Assembly: GCA_950295325.1 (NCBI GenBank)
Contig: OX485809.1
Span: 27,604,144-27,668,143, forward strand
DNA length: 64,000 nucleotides
Reading direction: 5' to 3'
Origin: Polytrichum commune
Lineage: Eukaryota > Streptophyta > Polytrichopsida > Polytrichales > Polytrichaceae
Position numbers and translations under genes: made by a program. Positions 1 to 12,754 of the stretch are shown here, in pieces (positions within the stretch are counted from its first letter, which is position 1; the number at the start of each line of letters is the position of its first letter). Below the pieces are notes generated by a model, which had not been told where the DNA came from, made no database searches, and was given only the letters and a program-made list of their open reading frames with translations.

Positions 1-3000
1 GGAAATAATATGGGCCCAAGAACCTGGGTCTTCCAAGAGAATTCCAACAAACACCTTGAATATTACTTCAAGGACAAAAGTAGCATAAACAAAATAGCCA
101 ACCACATTGATTTCCTAAGAAAACAATTAACTTTGCCCACAACAATTTTAAACTAGAGATTTGACATGGGTTGAAAGTAATGGGGACCACATTAGTTCTC
201 ATTACGAGAAGAGAATTACTGCAGCCAATACTAATAGGACTATCTAATGTATCTAATCTTCAAGGTTTAATAGAGTGAAACCAAAAAAAAGCCAGCTTCA
301 GTGAAGAAACACATACTTTTGGCTGACCAAGAACCCGAATGATATCCTCTCACCAGCTCGAAAAGGAACAGTTCCCTCATTGGCCACTGGGATGTCATCA
401 AAGCTCAACAACACGTCCCCCTGACCAAAAATAAATAAAGGCTTCAGATAGCACAAAGGTTGTCCAATCTTCACCTTTAGAATATTCAGTAAAAAAAAAT
501 TGTGTACTTCAAAGTACACAACCCTTTGTAGTTTTACAAAAGTATTGAGAGATACCTCTTGAATGACATTGAAGGCAGGCGATGTTGGTTCGACTTTTCT
601 TACTAAAACACCCTGCTCACATGCCCCCAACCAGTAATGTTCAATTATTGTAGCCTATAGATTTTCTGAACCTTTGACACCTATAAAGTTACTGAACAAA
701 GACCATATTTAGCATCACAAAAGTCAAAAAGATTAGATAATTGAGAAGGTTCAAGAGTCACTGAATACTGAATTTACTCAAGGAACTGATTCCTGGAGCC
801 TTTAATATCTTGTGAAAGAGAGTGCAGAAGAAGAGGACCTTTTGGTTAGGCTTCATTTGTAGAAAAGCCCTCAAAGCTGGATTCTCAAGTCGTTGCCACA
901 AAATCCCCAAAGATGGAAACCCTGGAAAACTCACATTTCTTTCGAGTCAGCTGCAAACAGACAGTCGTTTTTATATATGGGCCCAGAATATTTGAGAACT
1001 ATCACATATATATATTAGTTTGGAATACATTTCTAGGATTTTCCCTTACCAGTATATCGACCATTAGACTCATAGTCACTCAGAAAATGATGAATGACTG
1101 TTGTAGGGATGATGTAGCCAATATTTTCGGCATCAGCCCCCTTCAGTGACTGCACAATTAAAAAAAACTTCCAAGTGAGGTCATACATTTCAAAAATACA
1201 TTAAGGGTCTAAATCATCAAGTGATTCGTGATCACATGACAGTGCATGTCAAAATATATCTTAAAAATGGACGAACCTGGAAGGCAATACCAACACACTC
1301 CCCCTTCTTGTTGAATGCAGGGCCGCCGCTATTTCCTGCACATTAAAACCATTACCTGAATTTTTTAGGCACTTGAGACGAGAAATTTCGACACTTGGAT
1401 CCAACAACTTCTATCTGTGTGAAAAATAATTGTCCAGAATTATATGCTTTGCAGATTAGGGAACTTGAAATTTGAAATCACAACTCAAAAGTAAGATAAC
1501 TGCACCAGCATTAATAGCTGCATCAATTTGCACCCCAAGAAGCTCGGATGCTCCATGCACATAAGAGGTAACCTGTCTAACACAAACTACCTTCAGCAAC
1601 TTGTGACACAAAAATTAAAATCCAGTACTGCAATCTACAATGAAAGACGATGAGAATACGCCATATACACAGGCAAAATAAGGACCGAGCACCATAAACT
1701 TGACCAGGAGATGGTACACCTAATATCAAAAATAGAAGTGCAAACTTTGTAGTGCGAGTTGATTTACCTCAATACGGGAGACGACACCACTTGTTACTGA
1801 AATGGAGTCTCCTCCTATTGGGTAGCCCACCACAGTGACAGCATCCTACAAAAACTTGCACAATAGTCACAAATTCACCACACACAAAACTAGAAAGTTC
1901 AAAATTACAAGGAAAATTTTTATCCTCTTTCTGAGGATCTCTATGACTGAAACATGCAAGTAAGAATTTTGAAGGTTGGGCTACCTGAAGTCGTGGCAGG
2001 CTTCCAAACCGCAATGGTTCCACGCCTTTCCAAAATGCCTCGTCTTCCACTGACAGGAGAGCTATGTCACACTCTGGTCCTATCGCCAAGACCTGAGGTT
2101 GAAAAATATGGATGCAGTGAGATATTGCCCAGAAATATCCTCTTTTAACATGTCAAGGTATTTGATGTGTGTGTACTCAAACTACAAATCGTCTGTTAAT
2201 CTCATTATTCATTTCTTTTGAGGTTGATTTCTTTACTCAATAGACATCAATAGCATTTTCATATAAATACTCTCAAGTTGCATATGCATCTGTATATGGT
2301 GGGCATTTACGTGTTATTACCGTAGCCACAAATTTTGTGTCGTCGCCACGTCTCTTCACTTTCACCTGATGTCAGAAATAGATGCATCAGGAACGTCGTT
2401 GAAACATTATTACATTGTGAACAAAAGCACCACCCATGCCCTTCTCATACACAAATCTCGCAAGAGATTTCCTTAAAGTCTCTCAGAACCTCATGTTTTG
2501 GTAGGGAGGTTAGCCCCATTTTTTATAATCTATAATGTTTAAGACACATTCAAGTGGTCTTGGAACCCCAGATTTGGTGAAATGAAGGGGAGGCATTTGA
2601 CATTGGCCAAAAGACGGCTATATAAAAATGAACTCCTTGTCAAACATTTGAGAGCACCATTTTAGATGCCTTCAAAAGTTTGCCATGAAGTTTTTTCTAT
2701 ATAGCTGTCTTTTGGCCAAAGTCAAACGCTTCCCTGCATTTCACCAAAATAGGATACCAACACCACCTGCACACTCCTTAAACATTATAAATTGTCAATG
2801 TGAGGCAAAACTTCCTACCAAAACATGAATTTTTGAGAGACTTTAAGAATAACTCTATTGGCTTACTAAGAAAATCGAAAATCAGAAACAAAGCACATGC
2901 AATAATTTTATTAATTTCCTTCTTCAATTTAGTCCAAAACAGACTTTCATCAAGCATTTAAACGGCCATAATGATGGTGGATACACATTTTTTTGTTTCT

Positions 3001-6000
3001 AAACATGTAAGTATTCAATTCACCTGCGTGTGGTGTTCTACACAGTGAGCATTTGTCAACAATCTTCCACCCTGTATCATGAACCCGCTGCACAATGTTG
3101 AACATCAATGTGAAGAGGCTAAGATAAATTAACATTGCAGTATCAATATCACCTTGAGAAATTGAACCAGATTGCCAGACCTCAACTACGTAATCTCTCC
3201 ATAGCATGACATAATAAACTCAACAATTTTGAGCCTGCTTTTTGTGACACAAGTTAATTTTATCATCATACCCACAACACATGAAATTTCTAAAAGCATA
3301 CTATAAGAAATCAATCTTGCCTGCCTGTCGATGAGTATTGTCGTCGCTTTTGCCAAGGTAGAGAAAAATTGGGATCTGTATGCGTGCAATAAACCTGATA
3401 GAGCAATCCAAACCAATATACTGAAGGCACATTTGATTCAAATAAATAAATAAAAACAAGCTTGAATGACAAAGGAAAACCCACTGCATTCATCAGCACG
3501 AGTTGTGTTATAAAATCAGGTGAGAATTGTCAAATTCATTTCAATTTGGGAGATGCAAACACCAAATAGTAATGTATTCAAAAGAGATTGGACTCCGTGC
3601 TCAGAATTTGTTAACCAATATACGCTCCATAATCAACATAATTTGGGTGACCTATACGATCAATAAATGGGCAAAAGTAATATTCACTTTGATATCGAAT
3701 AACATATTCATGTGAGCTCCACAAATGATGAGGAAAATGGCTGCGAGCACAATTTGGATTTGTTAATCATCTCATAGTAATTTCATGTTCAGTATCCTAT
3801 GAAAAGTGAATGCAGAGAAAAAATTGTCTGTTTGAGACCCGCTAAACTTATTAGCAGTTGAGTACTGCAGAGAAACCTCAATTATGTCAGGGGATTCAAA
3901 CCAAAAAGAGATTATAAATAACAATAATAACTATAAACAAGTTGAAATGCCATATGATTGTATGATATATATGAGGTGTCACACCTTGACTACGGCATCT
4001 AGGAATGGAGCATCTGGACCTTCGTCAACTTGGTCAACCTGCAACCCCAAACATGCAAGACCTGTTTTAGGTTAACATATTGAACTTAAACCATCACCTG
4101 ATTCATAATTTGTAATTTCAATTTCACATTTTCTGTAGGTGATTGTGGGTAGAAGTTAAGGTTGAAAACAAATAACCTTATATAGCCAATCACTATCTGA
4201 ATAATCGGACATTTGAAATTCCTGTTCCCCCTTATTGGTACTGGTACTGTAACCTCCACTAAAAGGTGTCTCAAACCCGGACCAATCATGTTTCTTTTCT
4301 CGTTCTCGCTTTATACTCTCCTCATGCTTCAAACTTCTAATTCTACGACTGGTTCCAGATGTTTGCGGAACAACATTTCTTGGTCTCCATAGCTTCTCCT
4401 GTTTGCAAAACTCCCAACACCAAACGTTGTTAATACTGAAAGTACAAAGGTTTGACCTAACCCCCAAACCCATAGCTTCAATTTTTACCTTCAAATGGTT
4501 GAAGGTAAAAGGCTGCCTTTCAAAGAGGTAGGGTCAGGGTAAAGAGACTCTCCATGTATGCTTGCCCTAATAGGGGCCATCATTTATATCCATCTATCAT
4601 ATCTATCTAGGTAGAGCAGTAGCTAAAGGGAAGATGTTAGGAATTCTAGTACTTCCCTATCAGAATGGTGGCTGCCAGGTTACAGATCGCACCATAAAAA
4701 GCATAGGAGAAATTGAATCAAGTTCATTCCTACATCTCTTGGTAAAGGTAAAGAGAGCCAGTCTCTATCTGGAGCACAAAACCCCTATGCAGGTTTCAGA
4801 AATCACATGCTCCAAAATTCCGTTGTGCAGCTAAATTGAGTCCGATCTCAACCACATTGTCAAATTCTGCATAATTTTTCACCATTGCAGTCACAATGAG
4901 ATTTATGAACCCACATGTGTCTTGGAATTTGATCAGTTTCATTTTGGCCACTGATACAGATATAGAACATCAGTGCCAGTAATTACTCAGGTTTCCATCT
5001 AGAAGCAATTCATTTCACATACCAGAGGATTTCACCTTTTTTGATACCAGTAAGTATGGGAATCTGAGAATATTTTTGTTTTCAACCCCATTTTGGTCTA
5101 AATACCAGGCAAGAACCTTCATAGCTAGGCAAAATCGCCCTAGTATCAATATGGTTTAAAATGGTATTGACCCAAAAAATAACTCAGGTATACAAAGATT
5201 CCCTCACCTTAAGATACCCAATAAATATTAATATTTGACTGGAATTACAATTTTGATACCCACAGGTGCGTTTCGTTGATACCATTATTGATGTTGATTG
5301 TTAATTCCATGCATTCACCTATCTACTGGTCCAACATTTGTTATTGCCTGAGACAAACCTACAAAACTGATTTCTTTTTGGCCTATGCATGGCACATTAG
5401 ATATTTTCCAGACAGACAATTGAGAACCTACAAAATTCATCGCAACGCTGTCAACTGCGATGTTCCTGGGAGCTACAATGAGATGCCAAAAAGTTCTGTA
5501 AAATGTTCAGTACACATTGAGGTTCACAATTGTCAGAAGGTGGTTCGATTTCAGAGAGATGTTGACAGGATTGTTTTTCATAGCTAGATTCTTTTCCAAA
5601 AAATCCAGACTTTGCCACTACCTTGCTCCTCTTGAGTTCTATCAAAAAAAAGCGCCACGGCATGACACAGAACCTTCTTTCAAACTCTTTCGAGCTAAAC
5701 CTTTTCAGAGACCAGGGCTATTCCCTGAGCAAACCAAAACAATTCTCTCTTTTTGGGGGGAACTATGAATGACTCTCATTAGGTATTTATTCTCCAAGCA
5801 GACAATTCAGAACAATGAAGTGCCGCAAAACCGTGCAAAATGTTGAGTGCACATTGAGGTTCCAAGTTGTCGGAAGGTGGTTAAAGTATAGAGAGATGTT
5901 GATAAGATTGTTTTTGATGATTAGATTGTTCAGAACTTACTTCCAGACTTGCCACAACCTTGCTCCCCTCGATTTCTTTAAAATATGCCAGAATTTCCCA

Positions 6001-6376
6001 AAAGCAACTGTTCTAAAAAACAATGTAGAAAAAACAAAATAAACTATGAATGACCCTCGTTAGGTATTACGTTCCAAGGAGACAATTCAGAAGCCGCAAA
6101 ACTCATTACAATGCTGATGGTAACTGCCATGATGATCCTGGGAGAAACTACTACAATGAGGTGCCACGGAACCAAAATGGGTAAGAAGTTGGGTGCACAT
6201 TGAATTGACGAAGAGGGGCAAGGATTCACCAAGGTGCAAAAGGAAAGGCGGGAAGTCAAGTCTGAAAAATGCAGGGATTCGTGGCCACCCGTGCTCCTTC
6301 GCTGCTGCAAATCCCCCAACAAAATGGAAGCAGTAGCCGCAGCCCCGGAAGCTGGGATCTTCAGCATAGCCATCAT
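1..6376 (-). CDS. DEG2: DEG2-like chloroplast Deg/HtrA serine protease, 3' end cut off by window
   Basis: ATP-independent serine endoprotease of the Deg/HtrA family; plant DEG2 acts on the stromal side of chloroplast membranes (family knowledge). Exons read from the minus strand with GT-AG junctions and matching phases: 6230-6376, 4177-4398, 3985-4038, 3321-3394, 3024-3087, 2321-2365, 1985-2092, 1768-1845, 1506-1572, 1277-1335, 1050-1149, 839-921, 556-612, 317-420 and an incomplete last piece in about 1-55. The triad is visible: His in TNAHCVEH (exon 3024-3087), Asp in [10 protein letters not shown] (1985-2092), Ser in GNSGGPAFN (1277-1335). A PDZ-region stretch, [11 protein letters not shown] then [11 protein letters not shown], follows. 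The first exon, from the ATG at 6376, is Ser/Ala/Leu-rich like a transit peptide but is the least certain. The exon ending at 3321 uses a GC donor (AG/GCAAGA), giving STGSGFMI across the junction. A short stretch after the VSQK exon was not located. The second PDZ and C-terminus lie outside the window. Confidence 0.9.
175..245 (-). repeat. Partial copy of the CCTATTAGTGTGG MITE family in a DEG2 intron
   Basis: Read on the minus strand, this stretch resembles the left end of the inverted-repeat element at 16838-17185: a CCTATTAGT start, then CAGTAATT and a run around TAATGTGGTCC. Only one end is present. Non-autonomous DNA element fragment; superfamily not assigned. Confidence 0.4.
2464..2855. 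mobile_element. Foldback MITE, copy 1 (DEG2 intron)
   Basis: Both ends carry the same inverted sequence: CTTAAAGTCTCTC followed by CATGTTTTGGTAGG, with similarity continuing inward for well over 100 bp (TATAATGTTTAAG, then CACCAAA and GGCCAAA blocks), so the element can fold into a long hairpin. It lies in the DEG2 intron between the exons at 2321-2365 and 3024-3087. A second copy sits in an MTU1 intron at 15793-16164. No coding capacity. Confidence 0.75.
3560..3850 (+). repeat. Dispersed repeat family A (DEG2 intron copy)
   Basis: Member of a family of about 330-370 bp found many times in the window. Shared landmarks in order: GAGATTGGACT, a block near CTCAGAATTTGTTAACCA, ATCAACATAATTTGG, CCTATA.GATCA, a CTTTGATAT block, GAGCTCCACAAATGATGAGG, AAATGGCTGC, GATTTGTTAATCATCTCAT and a closing TTTGAGACCC. 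No terminal inverted repeats or coding potential were seen, so its class is unknown. Confidence 0.7.
5020..5345 (+). repeat. Dispersed repeat family C (DEG2 intron 1 copy)
   Basis: Copy of a roughly 330-bp family marked by repeated GATACC/GGTATC motifs and the landmarks CCTAGTATCAATATGG, GGTATTGACCCA, ACAAAGATT.C.TCACCTT and CATGCATTCACC. Other copies are at 12120-12450 (+), 12755-13070 (-), 14915-15225 (-) and partly 6980-7180. No coding capacity; class not determined. Confidence 0.65.
5395..6230 (+). repeat. Three diverged tandem repeat units in DEG2 intron 1
   Basis: A unit starting near AGACAATT.AGAAC and running through TGCACATTGAGGTT, GTCGGAAGGTGG, AGAGAGATGTTGA, GATTGTTTTT and TTGCTCC.CT occurs at about 5395-5640 and 5785-5995. 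A third, shorter copy starts near 6060 and ends around TGGGTGCACATTGAATTG at the first-exon donor. The copies are clearly related but diverged, so this is an old local triplication. Confidence 0.65.
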
Positions 6377-7480
6377 TATTTTTTCCTCCTGTGATTACTT
6401 CCCACCACTTGCACTGAGCTCAGCTCTGGGTCCCCAACCCCACTCTACAGCATCCCTCACCTCCCAAAAACCATCACCACAATGGAAACTACTAAGTGAA
6501 CAGAATCCACCCAAAAGCTATGCTACCTTCACGGATGTTGGGTCCGGGAAACCATTAGGGTGGAAGTTAGTGCGCAAGAGACCACTAGGAAGCTAGTCCT
6601 AAGTTAGTGAGTGGATGTTTGGAAGGCGAGCAATCGAGCAAGCCAGCATTCAAAGGGAGAAGGGAGGGAGAAGGCGGTTTGGATAAGGCTCATCATCCAT
6701 GATGTCATCCTCTCACTCCATTGCGTAGAGTGGAATGCCTCGAGGGTCGTGCATTGTGGAATTTATAAGGGCAACACAATTTTCCATAATGGTCCACTCG
6801 ATGGCCATTCTCTTGGATAAAGATCTCTCTTGTGTTTTTTTCTATGAGGAATGGTACGATGGGTGGTGGGACACTTTACACTGGCATGATGTTTTCCGTC
6901 CGAGAATGGGGATGTTGTGCCTTATACTGCAATGGATAAATAAGGGGATTGTTAAATTGACCACATGCTAGTTAAAACAGATGTTGTACTGATATCGAGG
7001 GTTTTACCCAGGTATCAATTATAGGTATTAGCATGGTATCATGGAACGGACCAAACAAGTACGTGCAGAGCACTAGAACTAGGATATACTAATATCATGT
7101 AAAAACTCATTTTGAATTACCTAGACTCATATCAAAATACTATGGTATTGCATATATGATACCAGTATGGATGCTTTAGAGTGCCACGTGTTTCTTTCTT
7201 TGTGCTTGTGTAGGGTAGTGTGCATAAAAGAGCCTATCACAGTGACGACTTATCACAATGGCAGCTTACTCAATGTACAAATTGAATTCTATATTTTTTT
7301 TTCTAGAGCCGGAGATTTATGGTGGGTGCAATGACATTCAGGGTTGGAGTGCACTAAATTTGTTGGGAGGTAAACGTAACTATTCCTCCATGCTCTTGTT
7401 TGAATCGTTCTTCCTTGCTGCACTTTGTCCAACCTCTAATTTCTAAGTGTATTTGTCTATCAAGGGTTTGATATCAGTGT
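6377..7480. other. Upstream region of DEG2, no gene recognised
   Basis: About 1.1 kb between DEG2 and the decayed hAT element. It should hold the DEG2 promoter, but no clear TATA box or other element stands out. The part around 6980-7180 contains GGTATCA/TGATACC runs like repeat family C. Short open frames here look like chance. Confidence 0.4.
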
Positions 7481-7674
7481 TTAGTTATGGAAATTATGTC
7501 GTCGATGTTGGAACCCAGTTTCGTAGTTGGGAATGTGAGTCTTAGCGATAAGGAACCTAAAGATGGTTCAACAACAATTGAAGAGGCGTAGTCTACATTG
7601 AGATATGTGGATGTTGCATCAATGGTTGAAGCAAAAGTAACATGGGTTGTGTGATGTGCATTACTAAAAAAGAA

Positions 7675-8670
7675 TGTTAAATTTTGGGTGTTGCATCATC
7701 ACGATTCAGCAATTTGGGCGTTCTTTCAGTTGAGTGATCTAGGAATGGCTATGGACAAAAAACAAACACATAGCATTAGTGCATCTTGTGCCACCCACAT
7801 CAAGCCACATTAGTTGGTTCTTCGAAGACCGAGCGGTCGCGGTTGGAAATTGTACAATACAATCTTGCACATGATATCACTAGCATGAAGAAGCACCTGA
7901 CAAATGAGCATGAAGGTGACTTAAGCGATACAAAGCTAAGTGGAAGAAATTTAAGGAGGAGCAGAAAAAGTGTAAGAACCGGAAAATTATGTCATCATTT
8001 CCAATTACTAGTTTTTTTGGTGTTGAGAAATCCTATGAGAAACATCATGTGAAACAACAAAGATTTATTGAGGATTTAGTGTTGTATATTGCCAAAGGGT
8101 ATGAGGCATTGCAAAAAGTGGAGAATTTGTGGATGCGTCACCTTGTCATGCGGTGTGATCTGAAGGTGGTTTTCCCAACTTGGGAACAACTCGTTGAAGA
8201 GCATATCCAAAACATGCTTGAGAATACCATGACATGGTATGTGCTCCCTATGATTGCCACTTGTGCAACAACTAGCATTATTTTCAATCTTGGGATATCT
8301 AGTACAAGGTTCGATACATTTGCATTAGTGGTGAATTTTATTGATGATTGTTGGGTGCTTAGGCATGTTACAATTGGATTGTTTGAGGCCTCAGACACCT
8401 CAAGTGCGGCACTGGCAGGGATTGTGAAGCCCATGTTAGCAATCTTTGAGTTGACATATCAAATTATAGCATGTGTTCACGACGAGGGATCAAATCTCTC
8501 AAATCTTGAGAGAACCTTACAAAATATTGTGATTTGTAAGCTTTTGAGCGTATACAAATCATATGCTAGCACATGTTTTGGACATGTGATGTCCAAGGCA
8601 TGTCAATATGTCATCAACATCACAAAGTGTGAAGGGATGTCTAAGGTCTCACTTAAAAAATTTAGTGTGG
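7675..8670 (+). pseudogene. Decayed hAT-type DNA transposase (BED finger region plus part of catalytic core)
   Basis: Two open stretches in different frames. The first (about 7675-8050) has a BED-finger-like layout: WAFFQLSDLGMAMDKK, then a C..HIK.H remnant and MKKHLTNEH. The second (7989-8675) reads SSTRFDTFALVVNFID, HVTIGLFEASDTS, IIACVHDEGSNLSNLE and ACQYVI, the order seen in hAT transposases. The dimerisation region expected at the C-terminus is missing, and the frame change between the two parts shows it is not functional. Terminal repeats were not found. It is a possible past helper for the hAT MITEs at 28.6 and 55.9 kb, but that link is only inference. Confidence 0.75.
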
Positions 8671-8689
8671 TCTAAGTGAGCCTAAGTGA

Positions 8690-10840
8690 AAAAACTTAGT
8701 GACCTTAGGCTCACTTTAAAAACTTAGTGTGGCCTAATTATCAGCACCCTATGTTCATTTGAATGACAAAAAGTTCCACAAATGACAATATCCAAAATTG
8801 AATTTTACAATGAACACTAGATCGGGGAATTTTGCAATCAAAATTGCTCATCCACAATTGATATGCTAACCAACAAAGGAGACATTAAACACAATACAAA
8901 TATGAAATTGCATATAAAATTGCATGTATATAACAATTCATACGAAATTGCATGTGTATAACATTGCATACAAACTACAAGTATTTATGATTGCATTACA
9001 AAGCAATTACAAGGGGTTTAAGGTTTTAAGGCCCTACAGAGTTCCTATGTTGAACTTTCTTGAGCACAAGTGTTAGGGTGCAAAATCCTCACATGTGCAC
9101 AAACACATGTGCACAACACATGTTTTTTGAAATCAAACAAAGATTTTAAAGCAACTCCACCATCCATCAACACTACAAAAGCATCATTGTGAAGTCAGTA
9201 TCAAACATTGCACATCTACATAAATACACAAATTCCAACGTAGAGTTCCAAAAGCAAACATTATGCAAATAATGATGGAAGGGTTGGGTTTTTTTGTTTG
9301 GAATCACCCACAAGCGGAGAGAGTTGGACTTGAAACCCAAATTTGATGTTTCATTCTCCTCTAATGGATGAGGGCGGTGTATGTGATAGCTCCACCTCCA
9401 ACCACCTTCCCAAATTACTTTGGCTCATTGGTCTCATTTTCCAATGTCCTTTATGTGATCTTCACCATTATGCAAGTACACTAAACACTCCGCTACAACC
9501 TGTGAACATGATGATTGGGTGACAACAAGAACCCTTGAACAACAACACTAAATCCAACAATGCAACCTTTAACACCAAGAGCAAGCGACACCACAAAACA
9601 CATAAACACTAGTAGTATACCAACCACTGCAACCCAAAACCAAAATTGAGTGATACCAAAAAACATGTTAACACAAAGAGTAAACCAATTGTTGCACCCT
9701 AAACACCGTGACTAAATGACACATTAATATGGGAAGAAGAATGAGAAGGAGATAGGAGATCGCACAAAAAAATCACATTTGCAATCCCTCCTCCAAAAAC
9801 AAAGGGAAAATGAGCTTTAAAGACATACAAAACCTCCAACCCTACCTTGATGGACAATACGACCATTCCATCCCCATAACTTGCCTTGTGGATCACATCC
9901 ACAACTTTCCATCTAAGAAGTCATACCATGAGTTGGAACACCAAAACATGTCCACAAAGTCTCCAAAAAACAATCTGGTGGGTATGAGAAAATCGATAGT
10001 TTTTTCTGATCATAAATGAAAAGTATGTACTTTATCTAGGGGGTATTTTACTTCCAATATTTTTCAAATTTTGATCCAAATTAATTAAACCCCTTCTTTT
10101 GATCGCACATTGCCAACCAAAACTTGGGGAGTGCATCCTTGGGGGAGGTTGGCTACTTCGATGATCATGTTTAGTTCACTTAGTGCATTTTCAAAACGAC
10201 GTGTGGCATAATATAGAGAGGATTAAAATCATTTGAAATAAAAATTATAAAGGAATTCCAAATAATGAAGGGGCCATTAAATGTAGACAATCCCATTATA
10301 AGTAAGTTAGATGGACATAAAACGTGGGCCATTATTTTTTTGTAAAATTAATATAGGGGCTGAAGATAGGGATCCTAGAAGGATCCTATGTGTTTTCATC
10401 ATAACAATGTTTGCAATGGTATTACTTTGCTACGGTCTCCTATGTGTTTTCTTCATAACTATGTTTGCAATGGTATTATTGTTTGCACCCTTCTTTGTTT
10501 CCATGCTTTCCCTCAACACTCGTCAATTGCGTTAGGAAGTAGATTAGCTTTTATTACTTAAAAAGAATATAGAGTACAAAAAATTGCAGTGACTTGGACA
10601 ATATAAGTAATGGAAGGGTGCAAACAAATGGGCCATTTTTGAAATTTAAGTAATTATAGGGAGGCTTTAATTCAGCCCTTGAAGGTAAATAGCCCCAAAA
10701 CAAAAAACCCCCAACCGCACGTGGTGCATAAAAATGCCTCAGAGTGATCTACCCATGGTTTAGTTAGGTTCAACGGGCACATAGTGGAAGTAATCTAGTG
10801 AAAGTCTGAAATCATTATTTGGTTATGTAATACACCCTAA
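8690..10840. other. Repeat-rich spacer without recognised gene
   Basis: AT-rich DNA. Near 8640-8755 short copies of AACTTAGTG and CTAAGTGAG occur in both orientations. Near 8900-9000 there are tandem-like AAATTGCAT runs. At 10380-10490 a 50-bp unit (CCTATGTGTTTTC.TCATAAC) is duplicated in tandem. No protein family was recognised in any frame. Confidence 0.45.
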
Positions 10841-10849
10841 ACTATGCAA

Positions 10850-11345
10850 TATCAACCCCCACAATGTCACACACTCTCTAACATCCCGAAACCCTAGGGA
10901 ACGGAGGTTTGTAGTTCAAATCTCACTCCTTATTGTCACATTTCTCTCCCTTATATCATGAAATAAGTCATGAATGCAAACCACCAAAGAAGTCAACCCA
11001 CACCCATGCATTGCACCATGTGTCAACATGTGGAGTGTCACCTTCTTCTTCTTCTTCTTCTTCTTCTTCTTCTATGCCACTTGTTGAATGTTGGTGCATG
11101 CGTCCGCCACATCACCCGGGAAAGCCAAATGAAGTGGACCACACTAGCGTAGGTGACGGGAGAACGAATTCAAATTGTCCTCACATCTCCTTTGTGTTAT
11201 TCCATAATGTAACATGCTACACTAAATCTATAGCATCACGCATCCATGTTAACATTACAAAACTCTGTAATATCACATGCACTTTGATTGCCACAGGTGT
11301 GATACTACGGAGTTTAGAGCGTAGTAGAGCCAAGGACAGAACTGA
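10850..11345 (-). repeat. Dispersed repeat family B, copy with internal CTT microsatellite
   Basis: Reverse-oriented copy of a family also seen at 21535-21865, 30550-30790 and 56500-56720. Shared landmarks: GTGACA(T/A)..AA.GAGG with a GATATAAG.GAGGG block, a stretch reading CTTTGGTGG on the other strand, and TTATGGAATGACACAAA. A (CTT)n run at 11042-11073 lies inside it. No coding capacity. Confidence 0.6.
11042..11073 (+). repeat. CTT trinucleotide microsatellite
   Basis: About ten uninterrupted CTT units. The serine-rich or leucine-rich open frames across it are products of the microsatellite, not genes. Confidence 0.95.
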
Positions 11346-12119
11346 GTAGCAGGTGGAGTGTAGCCTGCTTGACGTTGTTGTGAAACTGCCTTCACATTGC
11401 CTTCAATATTTTTCACACAAGAAGGTTTATTTTCATTGTTCTCTACCTTGAAGTAATTTGCAAACTAATTTTGTCAATCAGTTATTGTCGACAGTAGCTA
11501 TTATGCACCCTTTGATATCCGAGTTCATAGATAGATAAATAGAAACTCCGGTCTCTTTTTAGCAAGGGGCTGGCGTGAATAAAGTGTCTGTTCGTAATGT
11601 CCGAGTTCATACATCACTGCTATCACATAATTCCATGCCAGATGTTAATACCCTTTTAAAAAGATTGAAAATATCCAATACTCATACCAGTGTTGTATTT
11701 GAGGAAATCCACAATTGGCAATACTTATATCCAAACTGGTTTCAAAAATGATGGTTTTCAAGATCCGGACCTGACTGTTATAACATTTCTCCAAGACCAG
11801 TTCAACAATGGTTAAAACGACCACAAAGACACATAGAGAAGCATTGGTTGAGTTGTTTAATTCATTCAAATAGTCAAGTTTATTGATTCTAACATATATT
11901 TGATGTCTTGCTCCTTTTCATGTGTGTGTGATAAAAAATAAAAATCTAACAGGTCATGTAACTACGCGACGTGTCTCTATGGTCGTTTTAACAATCTATG
12001 TGGTCGTTGTAACAATTCGCTAAATAACAATGAAGCAAGAAAAAGTTTTTATATAGAATTGGAAGGTCTTCACTAGTGTTGGACTATAATCATCTTTCTT
12101 TCTATCATCCAAGTTTCAA

Positions 12120-12450
12120 TAATGAGGATTACACAATTTTTTGATATCAATAGAGTATGGGTACTTGACAATATTTGTGTCTTTGATACCACTCGGGTAT
12201 ATATATCATACAACAAATTTGAAACCTAGGTAAAGTCACCCTAATATCAATATGGTGCAGAATGGTATTGACCCATATAATAACCTCAGGTTAACAAAGA
12301 TTTTCTCACCTTGACATACCCACCAAATATCCTATAATTTGACTGGCACTACATTTTTAATGCCCATGGATAAGTTCTTTGATACCATTGAATGTTGATC
12401 ATTGATACCCATGCATTCACCTTTATACCGGTTTGACATTGGTCTCCACC
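12120..12450 (+). repeat. Dispersed repeat family C, plus-strand member of an inverted pair
   Basis: Closely matches 5020-5345: CCTAATATCAATATGG, GGTATTGACCCA, ACAAAGATTTTCTCACCTTGA, then GATACCATTGAATG and CATGCATTCACC. It faces a reverse copy at 12755-13070 across a spacer of about 300 bp. Confidence 0.7.
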
Positions 12451-12754
12451 TCCATAAGTGAAGGTTTGTTCTCACTAGTGGGCTGGGTTTTTTTTCTTCT
12501 AGGAATACCAAAGGTGGAGAAAACCCAACTTTCTTTGGCAGATGCATTGGGTTTTTGGTTTTAATGCAAAAAACCCGATTTTTGCAAATAAAACCATGGT
12601 TTTATTCCAGCACTCAACACTCGGCACCACCATTGGTTGACATTGGGCCCTTTGCCCTATAATCTCAACTTATCCGCTATAAAACCTAATAATAACAAAT
12701 TTTGCTAGACCTTAGATGATTGGGATTATTTTCTTTGATTTTGTTTATTTTTGA

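Noticed and set aside
10933-11349. Serine-run protein over 11.0-11.1 kb
   Set aside because: Produced by the (CTT)n run inside repeat family B.
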